A stretch of 18,936 nt of DNA from the NCBI GenBank assembly GCA_021813265.1, contig JAKALF010000011.1, positions 1 to 18,936 of the forward strand, given 5' to 3'. Position 1 is the first letter of the stretch. The number at the start of each line of letters is the position of its first letter. Positions 7,586 through 13,752 of this stretch are shown here, in pieces. The stretch is from a bacterium (lineage in GTDB: Bacteria > Patescibacteriota > Minisyncoccia > UBA6257 > GWB1-50-10). The translations under genes were made by a program, and so were the position numbers. A model generated the notes under the pieces. It did not search any database and was not told the origin of the DNA. It saw only the letters and a program-made list of their open reading frames with translations.

Positions 7586-7631
7586 CACACCACTTTTGGG
7601 GCTCTCAAGAGTTGTTCTTTATATTATTTTC

Positions 7632-7640
7632 ATTATATCA
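7632..7640 (-). promoter_or_regulatory. Extended -10 promoter downstream of lexA
   Basis: TGATATAAT at 7640-7632 is a perfect TATAAT hexamer with the TGn extension. The expected start is near 7625. No clear -35 exists (TTGTGT is 19 bases upstream of the hexamer), but extended -10 promoters often do without one. It lies 36-44 bases past the lexA stop, so it should drive the spacer RNA and possibly the membrane and secreted-protein genes. Confidence 0.5.
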
Positions 7641-7675
7641 AAACCAACATTCAAAAACACAAATCTTATCCACAG

Positions 7676-8353
7676 CTATATTCCCTCCTCATCCCAAATA
7701 GTCTTGGGTTTCTTTATAACCTGAACCACTTTTCCGTTGATAAGGAAGTCGTCATCCTCATGGATATAGATCGGGGCGAATTCTTTTGTTGATTGAGACA
7801 TCAAAACAACCTGATTGTTTTCTTTGTCCAAATAGAATTTCTTTATATTCGCGACCCCGTCAATAATAGAAAGAACGATGTCCCCGTTCTTTACCGCCTT
7901 GTCGTCAACGTCAATTACGACGTAATCTCCGTCTTCAACGCGTTTTCCGTCCACCTTAGCTCGGTTCATGCTGATACCAACAACCTTAAGAGCGAAGAGA
8001 CGATGCTCCCGCGTACGAGAAGGCTTGAGAAGAGAGCTTGAAACTCTCAAAAACCCCTCAATGTTTCCTTGAGCGATTATTTGAGCGGGTCCCGCGTTTG
8101 CCGCTCCCAGAATGGGAATGGAAACAAGTTTGGTGTTTCTTGAAACGGATCTCCCCCAATCGTGTTTAGTCTTCTCTATCATCCCTTTCACCTTATCAAC
8201 CCTAATCAAACCCTTCTTTTGAAGCTCCCCCAGATGATGCTTGATTTTTTGAGGCGAGGCCTCTCCCACGAAGGAGCCTATTTCACGCAAGGTATACGCC
8301 CCGAGATTCTTTTCTTGCGCAAGTCGCAACAATGCTTGTTGTATGACGTGCAT
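7676..8353 (-). CDS. lexA: LexA-type SOS repressor
   Basis: LexA represses DNA-damage genes and cleaves itself when activated by RecA filaments. The 225-residue product has an N-terminal winged-helix domain (about 1-65; LREIGSFVGEASPQKIKHHL, then KKGLIRV). The peptidase S24 domain follows, with cleavage site Ala87-Gly88 in AANAGPA, catalytic Ser128 in KVVGISMNRAKV and Lys171 in VANIKKFYLD. The dyad and cleavage site are complete, so it should be autocleavable. The cleavage-to-Ser distance (41) is longer than in E. coli LexA (35). The helix-turn-helix differs from the E. coli and Bacillus sequences, so its operator probably differs too. The ATG at 8353 is preferred over upstream ATGs (8407, 8395) because conservation starts there and a TATACT lies 6 bases upstream. 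It is a single-gene unit between two terminators. Confidence 0.9.
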   Translation of the reverse strand: MHVIQQALLRLAQEKNLGAYTLREIGSFVGEASPQKIKHHLGELQKKGLIRVDKVKGMIEKTKHDWGRSVSRNTKLVSIPILGAANAGPAQIIAQGNIEGFLRVSSSLLKPSRTREHRLFALKVVGISMNRAKVDGKRVEDGDYVVIDVDDKAVKNGDIVLSIIDGVANIKKFYLDKENNQVVLMSQSTKEFAPIYIHEDDDFLINGKVVQVIKKPKTIWDEEGI

Positions 8354-8359
8354 GTTATT

Positions 8360-8390
8360 AGTATAGCATATGTACGGATTATTACGTACC
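8360..8390 (-). promoter_or_regulatory. lexA promoter with putative LexA operator
   Basis: An extended -10, TGCTATACT (8368-8360), ends exactly 6 bases before the lexA ATG, predicting a leaderless transcript. Upstream, an 18-bp dyad GTACGTAATAATCCGTAC (8389-8372) has perfect 5-bp arms (GTACG/CGTAC) around an 8-base centre that itself pairs at two further positions. It covers the spacer and the -35 position, the usual place for an autoregulatory SOS box. That LexA binds it is inferred from location and symmetry; it resembles neither CTGT-N8-ACAG nor GAAC-N4-GTTC. Confidence 0.55.
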
Positions 8391-8417
8391 GCCATAATTC
8401 TTGACATCCGAAGATTT

Positions 8418-8446
8418 AAAAAAGCGAGGCTATATCCCCGCTTTTT
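8418..8446 (-). terminator. Strong intrinsic terminator of the rpsF-ssb-rpsR-PAP2 operon
   Basis: On the minus strand AAAAAGCGGGG (8446-8436) pairs with CCTCGCTTTTT (8429-8419) in an 11-bp stem (one G-U), with a 6-base loop ATATAG (8435-8430). A T-run follows the stem. The loop contains the TAG stop of the phosphatase gene, and the left arm encodes its last residues (KAG). The flanking A and T runs could also let it work on the opposite strand. Confidence 0.85.
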
Positions 8447-8987
8447 CTTCCTTTACATTCCCCTCATCTTTCCAATATTTCTTCAACGCGTAGGACGTTA
8501 TGATATATGAAAGAATACCCACGACGGCTCCCCCTAAAATATCTCCGGGCCAATGCACCCCGGAAAAGACGCGCGCCACTCCGTTTATAAAAGCGAAAAA
8601 GAAGAGCCATAACCCTATTTTCTTATTAAAGGAAAAAACAAGCGAAGCGATGGAAAAAAGAATAAGAGCGTGCCGAGACGGAAAAGCGTTTCCTGTTTCC
8701 GAAAAAAGCGGTTGAAATCCGAGATCAACAAACGGTCTCGGACGGTTGATAAAAAAATGAAGGACGGCCCCTATAATCCCGTAGGATAACACAAGCGTCA
8801 TACCGAGCGCCAAACATCGTTCGGCTTTTTTTCTCCAGGTTCCTTCGCGAAGAAGAAGGTATACGACAAGTCCTATGAAAATATAGGGCATATAGTTCGC
8901 GAAAAAAATACCGAACCAATCAAGAACCTTTGATTGGCCGGCTAAGGAATGAATACTCTCAAAAACGGTCTGATCAAGAGCCACCAT
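8430..8987 (-). CDS. PAP2-family membrane phosphatase (undecaprenyl-diphosphatase-like)
   Basis: A 185-residue integral membrane protein with about five hydrophobic segments (near 24-46, 58-80, 107-119, 124-140, 150-167). The three PAP2 motifs are present. Motif 1 reads HFFINRPRP (77-85), with His where the consensus K-x6-RP has Lys. Motif 2 is PSRH (103-106), with His106 the likely proton donor. Motif 3 is ARVFSGVHWPGD (138-149), with Arg139, nucleophile His145 and Asp149. Size and motifs fit small BcrC/PgpB-type enzymes that dephosphorylate undecaprenyl pyrophosphate or phosphatidylglycerol phosphate; the substrate cannot be settled. It starts 5 bases after rpsR without a Shine-Dalgarno site and is the last gene of the rpsF operon, where rplI is often found elsewhere. 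Confidence 0.9.
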   Translation of the reverse strand: MVALDQTVFESIHSLAGQSKVLDWFGIFFANYMPYIFIGLVVYLLLREGTWRKKAERCLALGMTLVLSYGIIGAVLHFFINRPRPFVDLGFQPLFSETGNAFPSRHALILFSIASLVFSFNKKIGLWLFFFAFINGVARVFSGVHWPGDILGGAVVGILSYIITSYALKKYWKDEGNVKEEKAGI

Positions 8988-8992
8988 ATGTT

Positions 8993-9205
8993 CTATCTGC
9001 CAACAAACGGCAAAAGACCCATAACCCGAGCGCGCTTAATAGCCCGGGCAAGTTTACGCTGATATTTTGCCGAAACACCCGTATGCCGAGGATCGATAAT
9101 TTTTCCTTGGCTTGACATAAACTTTCTCAAGAGTTCAACGTCTCGATAGTCAATTTCTTTTATGCCCCGAGATGAAAAGGGGCATTGTTTTTTTCTTTGC
9201 GCCAT
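8993..9205 (-). CDS. rpsR: 30S ribosomal protein bS18
   Basis: A 70-residue bS18, which binds the 30S platform as a partner of bS6. The translation shows the family core: CPFSSRGIKEIDYRDVELL, then FMSSQGKIIDPRHTGVSAK and YQRKLARAIKRARVMGLLPFV, with the basic C-terminal helix intact. Length is normal. The ATG at 9205 lies 9 bases after the ssb stop in the context CATATG without a Shine-Dalgarno site. The order rpsF-ssb-rpsR is the standard bacterial cluster. Confidence 0.98.
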   Translation of the reverse strand: MAQRKKQCPFSSRGIKEIDYRDVELLRKFMSSQGKIIDPRHTGVSAKYQRKLARAIKRARVMGLLPFVGR

Positions 9206-9214
9206 ATGTTGAAA

Positions 9215-9670
9215 TTAAAAAGGTATATCTTCCGGTTTGATTTCTCCTTCCTCAATATCAATTTCCGGCAGTTCTTCTTGTTCCTCATCTTTATGAAAAG
9301 CCTCGTTCTGTCCTTTTGAAGGAGAAGTTGAGGAGACGTCTCCCGCTCTCGGCCCTAACTGCATTCGTTCGCTTATAATCTCCGTCGTATATCTGTTTTG
9401 CCCTTGCTTATCCTGCCAGCTTCTCGTCTGAATTCTCCCTTCTATCATCACCATGCCTCCCTTTTTCAAAAACTGATTCGCGACCTCGGCCTGTCGTCCC
9501 CATACGACGACGTTATGATACTGAACCTCGTTCTGGCGTTCATGCTGCTTGTTTACCCACGTTCTGTTGGTAGCGACAGAAAAAGTCGCGACAGACTGGC
9601 CCCCAGGAGTCGTTCTAAGCTGGGGATCCGCCGTCAGTCTTCCTATGATAAATACTTTGTTGAGATTCAT
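9215..9670 (-). CDS. ssb: Single-stranded DNA-binding protein
   Basis: A 151-residue SSB that coats single-stranded DNA during replication and repair. The OB-fold (1-108) is complete: MNLNKVFIIGRLTADPQLR, VATFSVATNR (28-37), NVVVWGRQAEVANQFLKKG and MVMIEGRIQTRSWQDKQG, ending YTTEIISERMQLG. A flexible acidic tail follows and ends EDIPF, the partner-recruiting tip seen across bacteria (DIPF/DLPF). The ATG at 9670 lies 5 bases after the rpsF stop. A TACAAT overlapping that stop (9683-9678) sits 7 bases upstream and could give an internal leaderless promoter. It lies between bS6 and bS18 genes as usual. Confidence 0.98.
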   Translation of the reverse strand: MNLNKVFIIGRLTADPQLRTTPGGQSVATFSVATNRTWVNKQHERQNEVQYHNVVVWGRQAEVANQFLKKGGMVMIEGRIQTRSWQDKQGQNRYTTEIISERMQLGPRAGDVSSTSPSKGQNEAFHKDEEQEELPEIDIEEGEIKPEDIPF

Positions 9671-9675
9671 CTCTT

Positions 9676-10080
9676 TTATTGTAATATTTCTTCTATCTTC
9701 TTTTCAAGAGCCTCATTGCTCAATACCGGATCGAATGACTTTATCCTCATGGAAGGAGTGGGTCCTTCTTTTTCGCGCTTTTCCGTATTCTTCTCTCCTT
9801 CTTTTTTTTCTTTAATGGCGTGTATCATGTGCCTTACGGTTCCCCCCGAAAGCTTGAGGTTTTGATTAAGCTCCCCGACGGAAGAAGGGTCTGTCTCAAA
9901 CATCATAATCCCGCAAAACGTAAACGATTGTTTTCCAATCGGATATGAAAGCGCTATTTTTGAAAATGGTTTCTCTTCAAGAATAACCCCCTTCATCTTC
10001 TCGATTTCCTTCTTTACCGCGTCCGCGTTTTCTTCAAGAACGTGAAACGTTATTTCATATTTTTTGCTCTGTGTGTCCAT
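9676..10080 (-). CDS. rpsF: 30S ribosomal protein bS6
   Basis: A 134-residue bS6-like protein of the 30S platform. The ferredoxin-like core is seen in YEITFHVLEENADAVKKEIE (8-27), GVILEEKPFSKIALSYPIGKQ (30-50), FTFCGIMMFETD and the helix SVGELNQNLKLSGGTVRHMI, corresponding to the usual LDRxLRLxxxVLRYM segment. The sequence is divergent, and the C-terminal half (about 90-134) is a charged Glu/Lys extension. The call rests on fold-like pattern plus position before ssb and rpsR. The ATG at 10080 is 41 bases after the rpoC stop, behind its own promoter candidate; the leader would be only about 6 bases. Confidence 0.88.
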   Translation of the reverse strand: MDTQSKKYEITFHVLEENADAVKKEIEKMKGVILEEKPFSKIALSYPIGKQSFTFCGIMMFETDPSSVGELNQNLKLSGGTVRHMIHAIKEKKEGEKNTEKREKEGPTPSMRIKSFDPVLSNEALEKKIEEILQ

Positions 10081-10092
10081 AGATTCATGTAC

Positions 10093-10121
10093 ACGGTATC
10101 AAATACCGAAAGCCGCGTCAA
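10093..10121 (-). promoter_or_regulatory. Promoter of the rpsF-ssb-rpsR operon
   Basis: A TTGACG -35 (10121-10116), a 17-base spacer and TACCGT (10098-10093) preceded by TGA form a TGn-extended -10. The predicted start is near 10086, 6 bases before the rpsF ATG. The -35 begins right after the rpoC stop, so rpsF can be expressed separately from rpoBC. The -10 hexamer matches the consensus at only 3 of 6 positions, so the TGn and the good -35 carry the call. Confidence 0.55.
10094..10108. repeat. Perfect inverted repeat CGGTAT-N3-ATACCG over the rpsF -10
   Basis: Six-base perfect arms flank a 3-base centre and overlap the -10 hexamer and the spacer end. There is no T-run after it, so it is not a terminator. 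As DNA it could be an operator. If transcription reads through from rpoC, it would form a short hairpin in the rpsF leader, where S6:S18 feedback motifs occur in other bacteria. Both roles are inferred. Confidence 0.5.
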
Positions 10122-13100
10122 CTATTCCTCTTTTTTCTCTTCCGATTCTTCTTTAGGTAACGTGAAAAACACTTTTTTCAATTTCTCTATTTCCTCCTCG
10201 GGAATACCCCGCTTCCCCGTTCCGATGGGAACGAGTTTTCCGATAATAACATTTTCCTTAAGACCCATGAGAGGATCAATCCTTCCCTCTACCGCCGCGC
10301 TTACAAGCACTCTGCTCGTTTCTTGAAACGACGCCGCCGAGAGGAAACTCGTGGAGTTCAAGGCAACGCGGGTGATTCCCATCACTTTTTGAACTGCTTT
10401 CGCGATCTGCTTTTTCGCCGCTTTTATTTCCCTATTAGTAGTGATAAAATCGGATTTTTCAACGATATCTCCCGGAGTATATTCCGTATCTCCCGCTTCC
10501 TTCACTAAGACGCGCGAAAGCATCTGACGCACGATAATCTCAACATGCTTGTCGTTGATGGGAGATCCTTCGGGAACATAGATTTTCTGAATCTCGTTTA
10601 TAATATAATGCTCAACGGCTTCAAGTCCTCGATACGCGAGAATCTCTCGAAGATCGAGAGGACCTTCGGAGAGAGCCTCTCCCTTCTTTACCTCATCCCC
10701 TTCTTTTACAAACATCGTCGCTCCCGAAGGGACCATGTATTCATCAAGATTTTCCTTTGATTTTTTCTCTTTCTTTCCTTCTTTCCTTACCTTCACTATG
10801 GTCGCGAGACCCCGTTCCACGATTTCACTTACAATCCCATCCTCCTTTACAAGCTGCGCCTTTCCTTTCGGAGGACGCGCTTCAAAAATTTCTTCAACGC
10901 GAGGAAGACCGTGCGTGATATCAACTCCCGCGACGCCCCCAACGTGGAATGTGCGCATGGTAAGTTGAGTTCCCGGTTCTCCGATAGACTGCGCGGCGAT
11001 CACGCCCACCGCCTCTCCGATTTCCACCGGAGCGTTTCTACTCAAATCCAATCCATAGCAGGCGGAACATACGCCATGAGGCGTCTTACAAGTTATAGGC
11101 GACCTGATTTTCACCGATCCAATATCGGAATCCTGTACGGCTTTTGCCATTTCACGAGTTATCATCTCTCCCGCTTTTACAATCGTTTTCCTTCCTATTT
11201 TCACATCCTCAATGCTCGTTCTTGAATACAGACGATCGGAAAAAGGATGGCTGTATTCATCTCCTTCGCTTCGCACGATCGAAATGCCTTCACGCGTTCC
11301 GCAATCATACTCTTGGATAATGAGATCTTGAGAAACATCCACGAGACGGCGCGTGAGATATCCTGCGGTTGCCGTTTTAAGCGCCGTGTCCGTCGATCCC
11401 TTTCTCGCTCCGTGGGTGGAAATAAAGTACTCAAGAACCCGCAATCCTTCTTTGTACGAGGATTTCGCGGGAAGTTCCATGAGCTCGTTCTGGGTATTGG
11501 TAACCAAACCCTTCATTCCCATGATTTGGTTTGGCTGCATCCAACTTCCTCTCGCTCCCGAATCAACGATAGTATAGACCGGACTCTGTTTATCAAGCGA
11601 CTGGGGAATAAGTTCATATACTTTGTCGCGCACATCGTTCCATACTCCGATGATTTGCTGTTTTCGTTCTTTGTCCGTCAGAAGTCCCTCCCTGTATTGA
11701 GATTCAATGAGAGCCACTTTTCTATCTCCCTCTTCAACCAGTTCTCTCTTTTTTACGGGAGTTACCGTATCTCCCATGCCCCACGCTATGGCCGATACGG
11801 TAGCGTACGAGAACCCCATGTCCTTGATCCTGTCGAGATAGGTGCTCGCCGAATGGATTCCATAGTGGTCAATGATTTTCGCGACAAGTTTTGAGAGTCC
11901 CTTTTTATTAAGAAGACTATTCACGAACTCAAAATCATCGGGAAATATTTGATTGAAAATGAGTCTGCCATAGGTTGTCTCCATCATCTTCCCCCTGACC
12001 GAAAGACGTATGTTCGCGTTGATATCAATAAGACCCGACTCATACGCGAGCATGGCTTCGCTAAAACCCGAAAATATCTTCCCTTCTCCTTTTACCCCTT
12101 CTTTCATGTTCGTGAGGAAGTAGCATCCCAACACGACGTCTTGGGTTGGAGTGACAATGGGGTCTCCGCTCGAGGGTTTCAAGAGATTTCTGCTCGCGTC
12201 CATCAATACCTCCGCTTCATATTGAGCCTCGACGGTAAGGGGCAAATGCACAGCCATCTGGTCTCCGTCAAAGTCCGCGTTAAACGCCGCGCAGACAAGC
12301 GGGGGAATTCTAATCGCGAGACCCTCAACTAAAACGGGTCTAAACGCCTGAATACCAAGGCGATGAAGCGTGGGAGCGCGATTTAAAAGCACGCGTTTGT
12401 GTTTGATAACTTCTTCAAGAATCTCCCATACTTCGGGGAGTCCCTGCTCGATAAATCGATTCGCTTGTTTGATATTGTACGCGAAGTTGCGTTCTATGAT
12501 TTTATTAATCACGAAATGCCTGAAGAGTTCGAGGGCGAGATTTTTGGGAAGTCCGCATTCGTTGAGTTTCAATTCGGGACCGACTACGATAACGGATCTT
12601 GCCGAATAGTCGACGCGTTTTCCGAGCAAGTTTTGCCTGAATCTTCCTTGTTTTCCTTTCAACATATCCGCGAGCGATTTAAGCGGTCTTCTTCGGGTTG
12701 AGAGAAGCTGGTTTCCGAGACGAGCGGAGTTATCCACCAAGGCGTCAACCGCTTCTTGAAGCATTCTTTTTTCATTCGTGATAATAACTTCCGGAGATTT
12801 GAGTTCTATGAGTTTTTTCAAACGGTTGTTGCGATTGATCACCCTGCGATACAGATCGTTCAAATCCGCTGTCGCGTATCTTCCTCCTTCAAGAGCAACC
12901 ATGGGGCGGAGGTCGGGGGGGAGAATGGGAAGCACCGTCAAAACCATCCATTCGGGACGAATGTTGGATTTAATAAAGGACTGGGCGAGTTTCAATCTCC
13001 TTAGCGCCCGTTTCCTCTTGTTTTCGTCTCTTACGGTCTCAAGTTCTTTCTGAACTTGGCGAACGAGAGCCTTAAGATCCAGAGCTTCCAATATTTTTCT

Positions 13101-13742
13101 CACGGCTCCCGCTCCCCGATCGGCCTCAAACACGTCTCCGAAACGTTCCGCGAGCGTGAAGTATTCCTGTTCGGTGATAATAAGGCCGGGACGAAGGACG
13201 GTTAACACTTCTTTGAGTTTTTTCACTTTCTCCCCTACCTCGTCAATCGTTTTTTCGTCTTCTCCTTTCATAGCCTTGAACTCTTTCTGGATCGCCTCAA
13301 TCGCCCGTTTTCTGTTTTCTTCATGCACGGACGTCACGATATACGCCGCGTAGTACACGACTTTTTCGATTTTCGCGACCGAAAGATCGAGTAAAAGACT
13401 TAATTTGGAAGGGACGGTTCTTAAAAACCAGACGTGCGCGACGGGCGTCGCGAGCTTAACATGGCCCATGCGTTCTCTGCGAACAATGGCGCGCGTCACC
13501 TCAACGCCGCATTTTTCACACACGACTCCTTTATATCTAACTTTCTTATACTTCCCGCAATAACATTCATAGTCTTTGCTGGGACCGAAAATACGCTCTG
13601 AAAAGAGGCCGTCTTTTTCGGGACGCTGGGTTCTATAGTTTAAGGTTTCGGGTTTCAATACTTCTCCATGAGACCAATGTAAAATTTCCTCTGGAGACGC
13701 GACGCGAACGGAAATGTATGATTGTGGTAATGGTTTTTTCAT
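10122..13742 (-). CDS. rpoC: DNA-directed RNA polymerase subunit beta-prime
   Basis: The 1206-residue beta-prime subunit forms the clamp and holds the catalytic metal. Visible features (numbered from the ATG at 13742): N-terminal zinc site CYCG...CEKCG (Cys60, 62, 75, 78); RRRPLKSLADML and KRVDYSARSVI; LNRAPTLHRLGIQAF (454-467); the absolutely conserved NADFDGDQMAVH (488-499), whose three Asp bind Mg2+; the bridge/trigger region GARGSWMQPNQIMGMKGL; the second zinc site (Cys814, 885, 892, 895); and GVIAAQSIGEPGTQLTMRTFHVGG, with the beginning of the C-terminal core. No large lineage-specific insertion is visible. An upstream ATG at 13784 would add 14 residues overlapping rpoB, but homology begins at MKKPLPQS. 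The gene is 10 bases from rpoB and is followed by the rpsF promoter rather than rpsL/rpsG. Confidence 0.98.
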   Translation of the reverse strand: MKKPLPQSYISVRVASPEEILHWSHGEVLKPETLNYRTQRPEKDGLFSERIFGPSKDYECYCGKYKKVRYKGVVCEKCGVEVTRAIVRRERMGHVKLATPVAHVWFLRTVPSKLSLLLDLSVAKIEKVVYYAAYIVTSVHEENRKRAIEAIQKEFKAMKGEDEKTIDEVGEKVKKLKEVLTVLRPGLIITEQEYFTLAERFGDVFEADRGAGAVRKILEALDLKALVRQVQKELETVRDENKRKRALRRLKLAQSFIKSNIRPEWMVLTVLPILPPDLRPMVALEGGRYATADLNDLYRRVINRNNRLKKLIELKSPEVIITNEKRMLQEAVDALVDNSARLGNQLLSTRRRPLKSLADMLKGKQGRFRQNLLGKRVDYSARSVIVVGPELKLNECGLPKNLALELFRHFVINKIIERNFAYNIKQANRFIEQGLPEVWEILEEVIKHKRVLLNRAPTLHRLGIQAFRPVLVEGLAIRIPPLVCAAFNADFDGDQMAVHLPLTVEAQYEAEVLMDASRNLLKPSSGDPIVTPTQDVVLGCYFLTNMKEGVKGEGKIFSGFSEAMLAYESGLIDINANIRLSVRGKMMETTYGRLIFNQIFPDDFEFVNSLLNKKGLSKLVAKIIDHYGIHSASTYLDRIKDMGFSYATVSAIAWGMGDTVTPVKKRELVEEGDRKVALIESQYREGLLTDKERKQQIIGVWNDVRDKVYELIPQSLDKQSPVYTIVDSGARGSWMQPNQIMGMKGLVTNTQNELMELPAKSSYKEGLRVLEYFISTHGARKGSTDTALKTATAGYLTRRLVDVSQDLIIQEYDCGTREGISIVRSEGDEYSHPFSDRLYSRTSIEDVKIGRKTIVKAGEMITREMAKAVQDSDIGSVKIRSPITCKTPHGVCSACYGLDLSRNAPVEIGEAVGVIAAQSIGEPGTQLTMRTFHVGGVAGVDITHGLPRVEEIFEARPPKGKAQLVKEDGIVSEIVERGLATIVKVRKEGKKEKKSKENLDEYMVPSGATMFVKEGDEVKKGEALSEGPLDLREILAYRGLEAVEHYIINEIQKIYVPEGSPINDKHVEIIVRQMLSRVLVKEAGDTEYTPGDIVEKSDFITTNREIKAAKKQIAKAVQKVMGITRVALNSTSFLSAASFQETSRVLVSAAVEGRIDPLMGLKENVIIGKLVPIGTGKRGIPEEEIEKLKKVFFTLPKEESEEKKEE

Positions 13743-13752
13743 ATAGGTTATA

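Larger units (their letters stand above)
7502..7625 (-). ncRNA. Candidate structured small RNA or leader between lexA and the membrane gene
   Basis: About 124 bases run from the predicted start of an extended -10 promoter (about 7625) to an intrinsic terminator (7502). A long-range stem is visible: CAACTCTTGAGA (7614-7603) pairs with TCTCAATAGTTG (7563-7552) at 11 of 12 positions, the only mismatch being C7609/T7557. The 39-base enclosed segment is purine-rich and contains GATGAG and GGAGAAA. The terminator stem follows 23 bases downstream. I matched it to no known riboswitch, 4.5S, 6S or tmRNA signature. It could be an independent small RNA, an attenuating leader of the membrane-protein operon, or simply the lexA 3' UTR. 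A 24-codon ORF overlaps it. The pairing is seen in the sequence; RNA function is inferred. Confidence 0.35.

Noticed and set aside
7560..7590. Hammerhead-like words (TGATGAG then GAGAAA) in the spacer RNA
   Set aside because: The invariant C before UGA is G here, and no stem II or cleavage-site helix can be drawn; the resemblance is chance.
8354..8407. 18-residue N-terminal extension of LexA
   Set aside because: It would place the -10 box and operator dyad inside the coding region, and the extension has no LexA similarity.
11247..11894. 215-codon open frame on the plus strand inside rpoC
   Set aside because: It lies opposite the conserved beta-prime coding sequence, has no family motif and reflects the complementary codon pattern.
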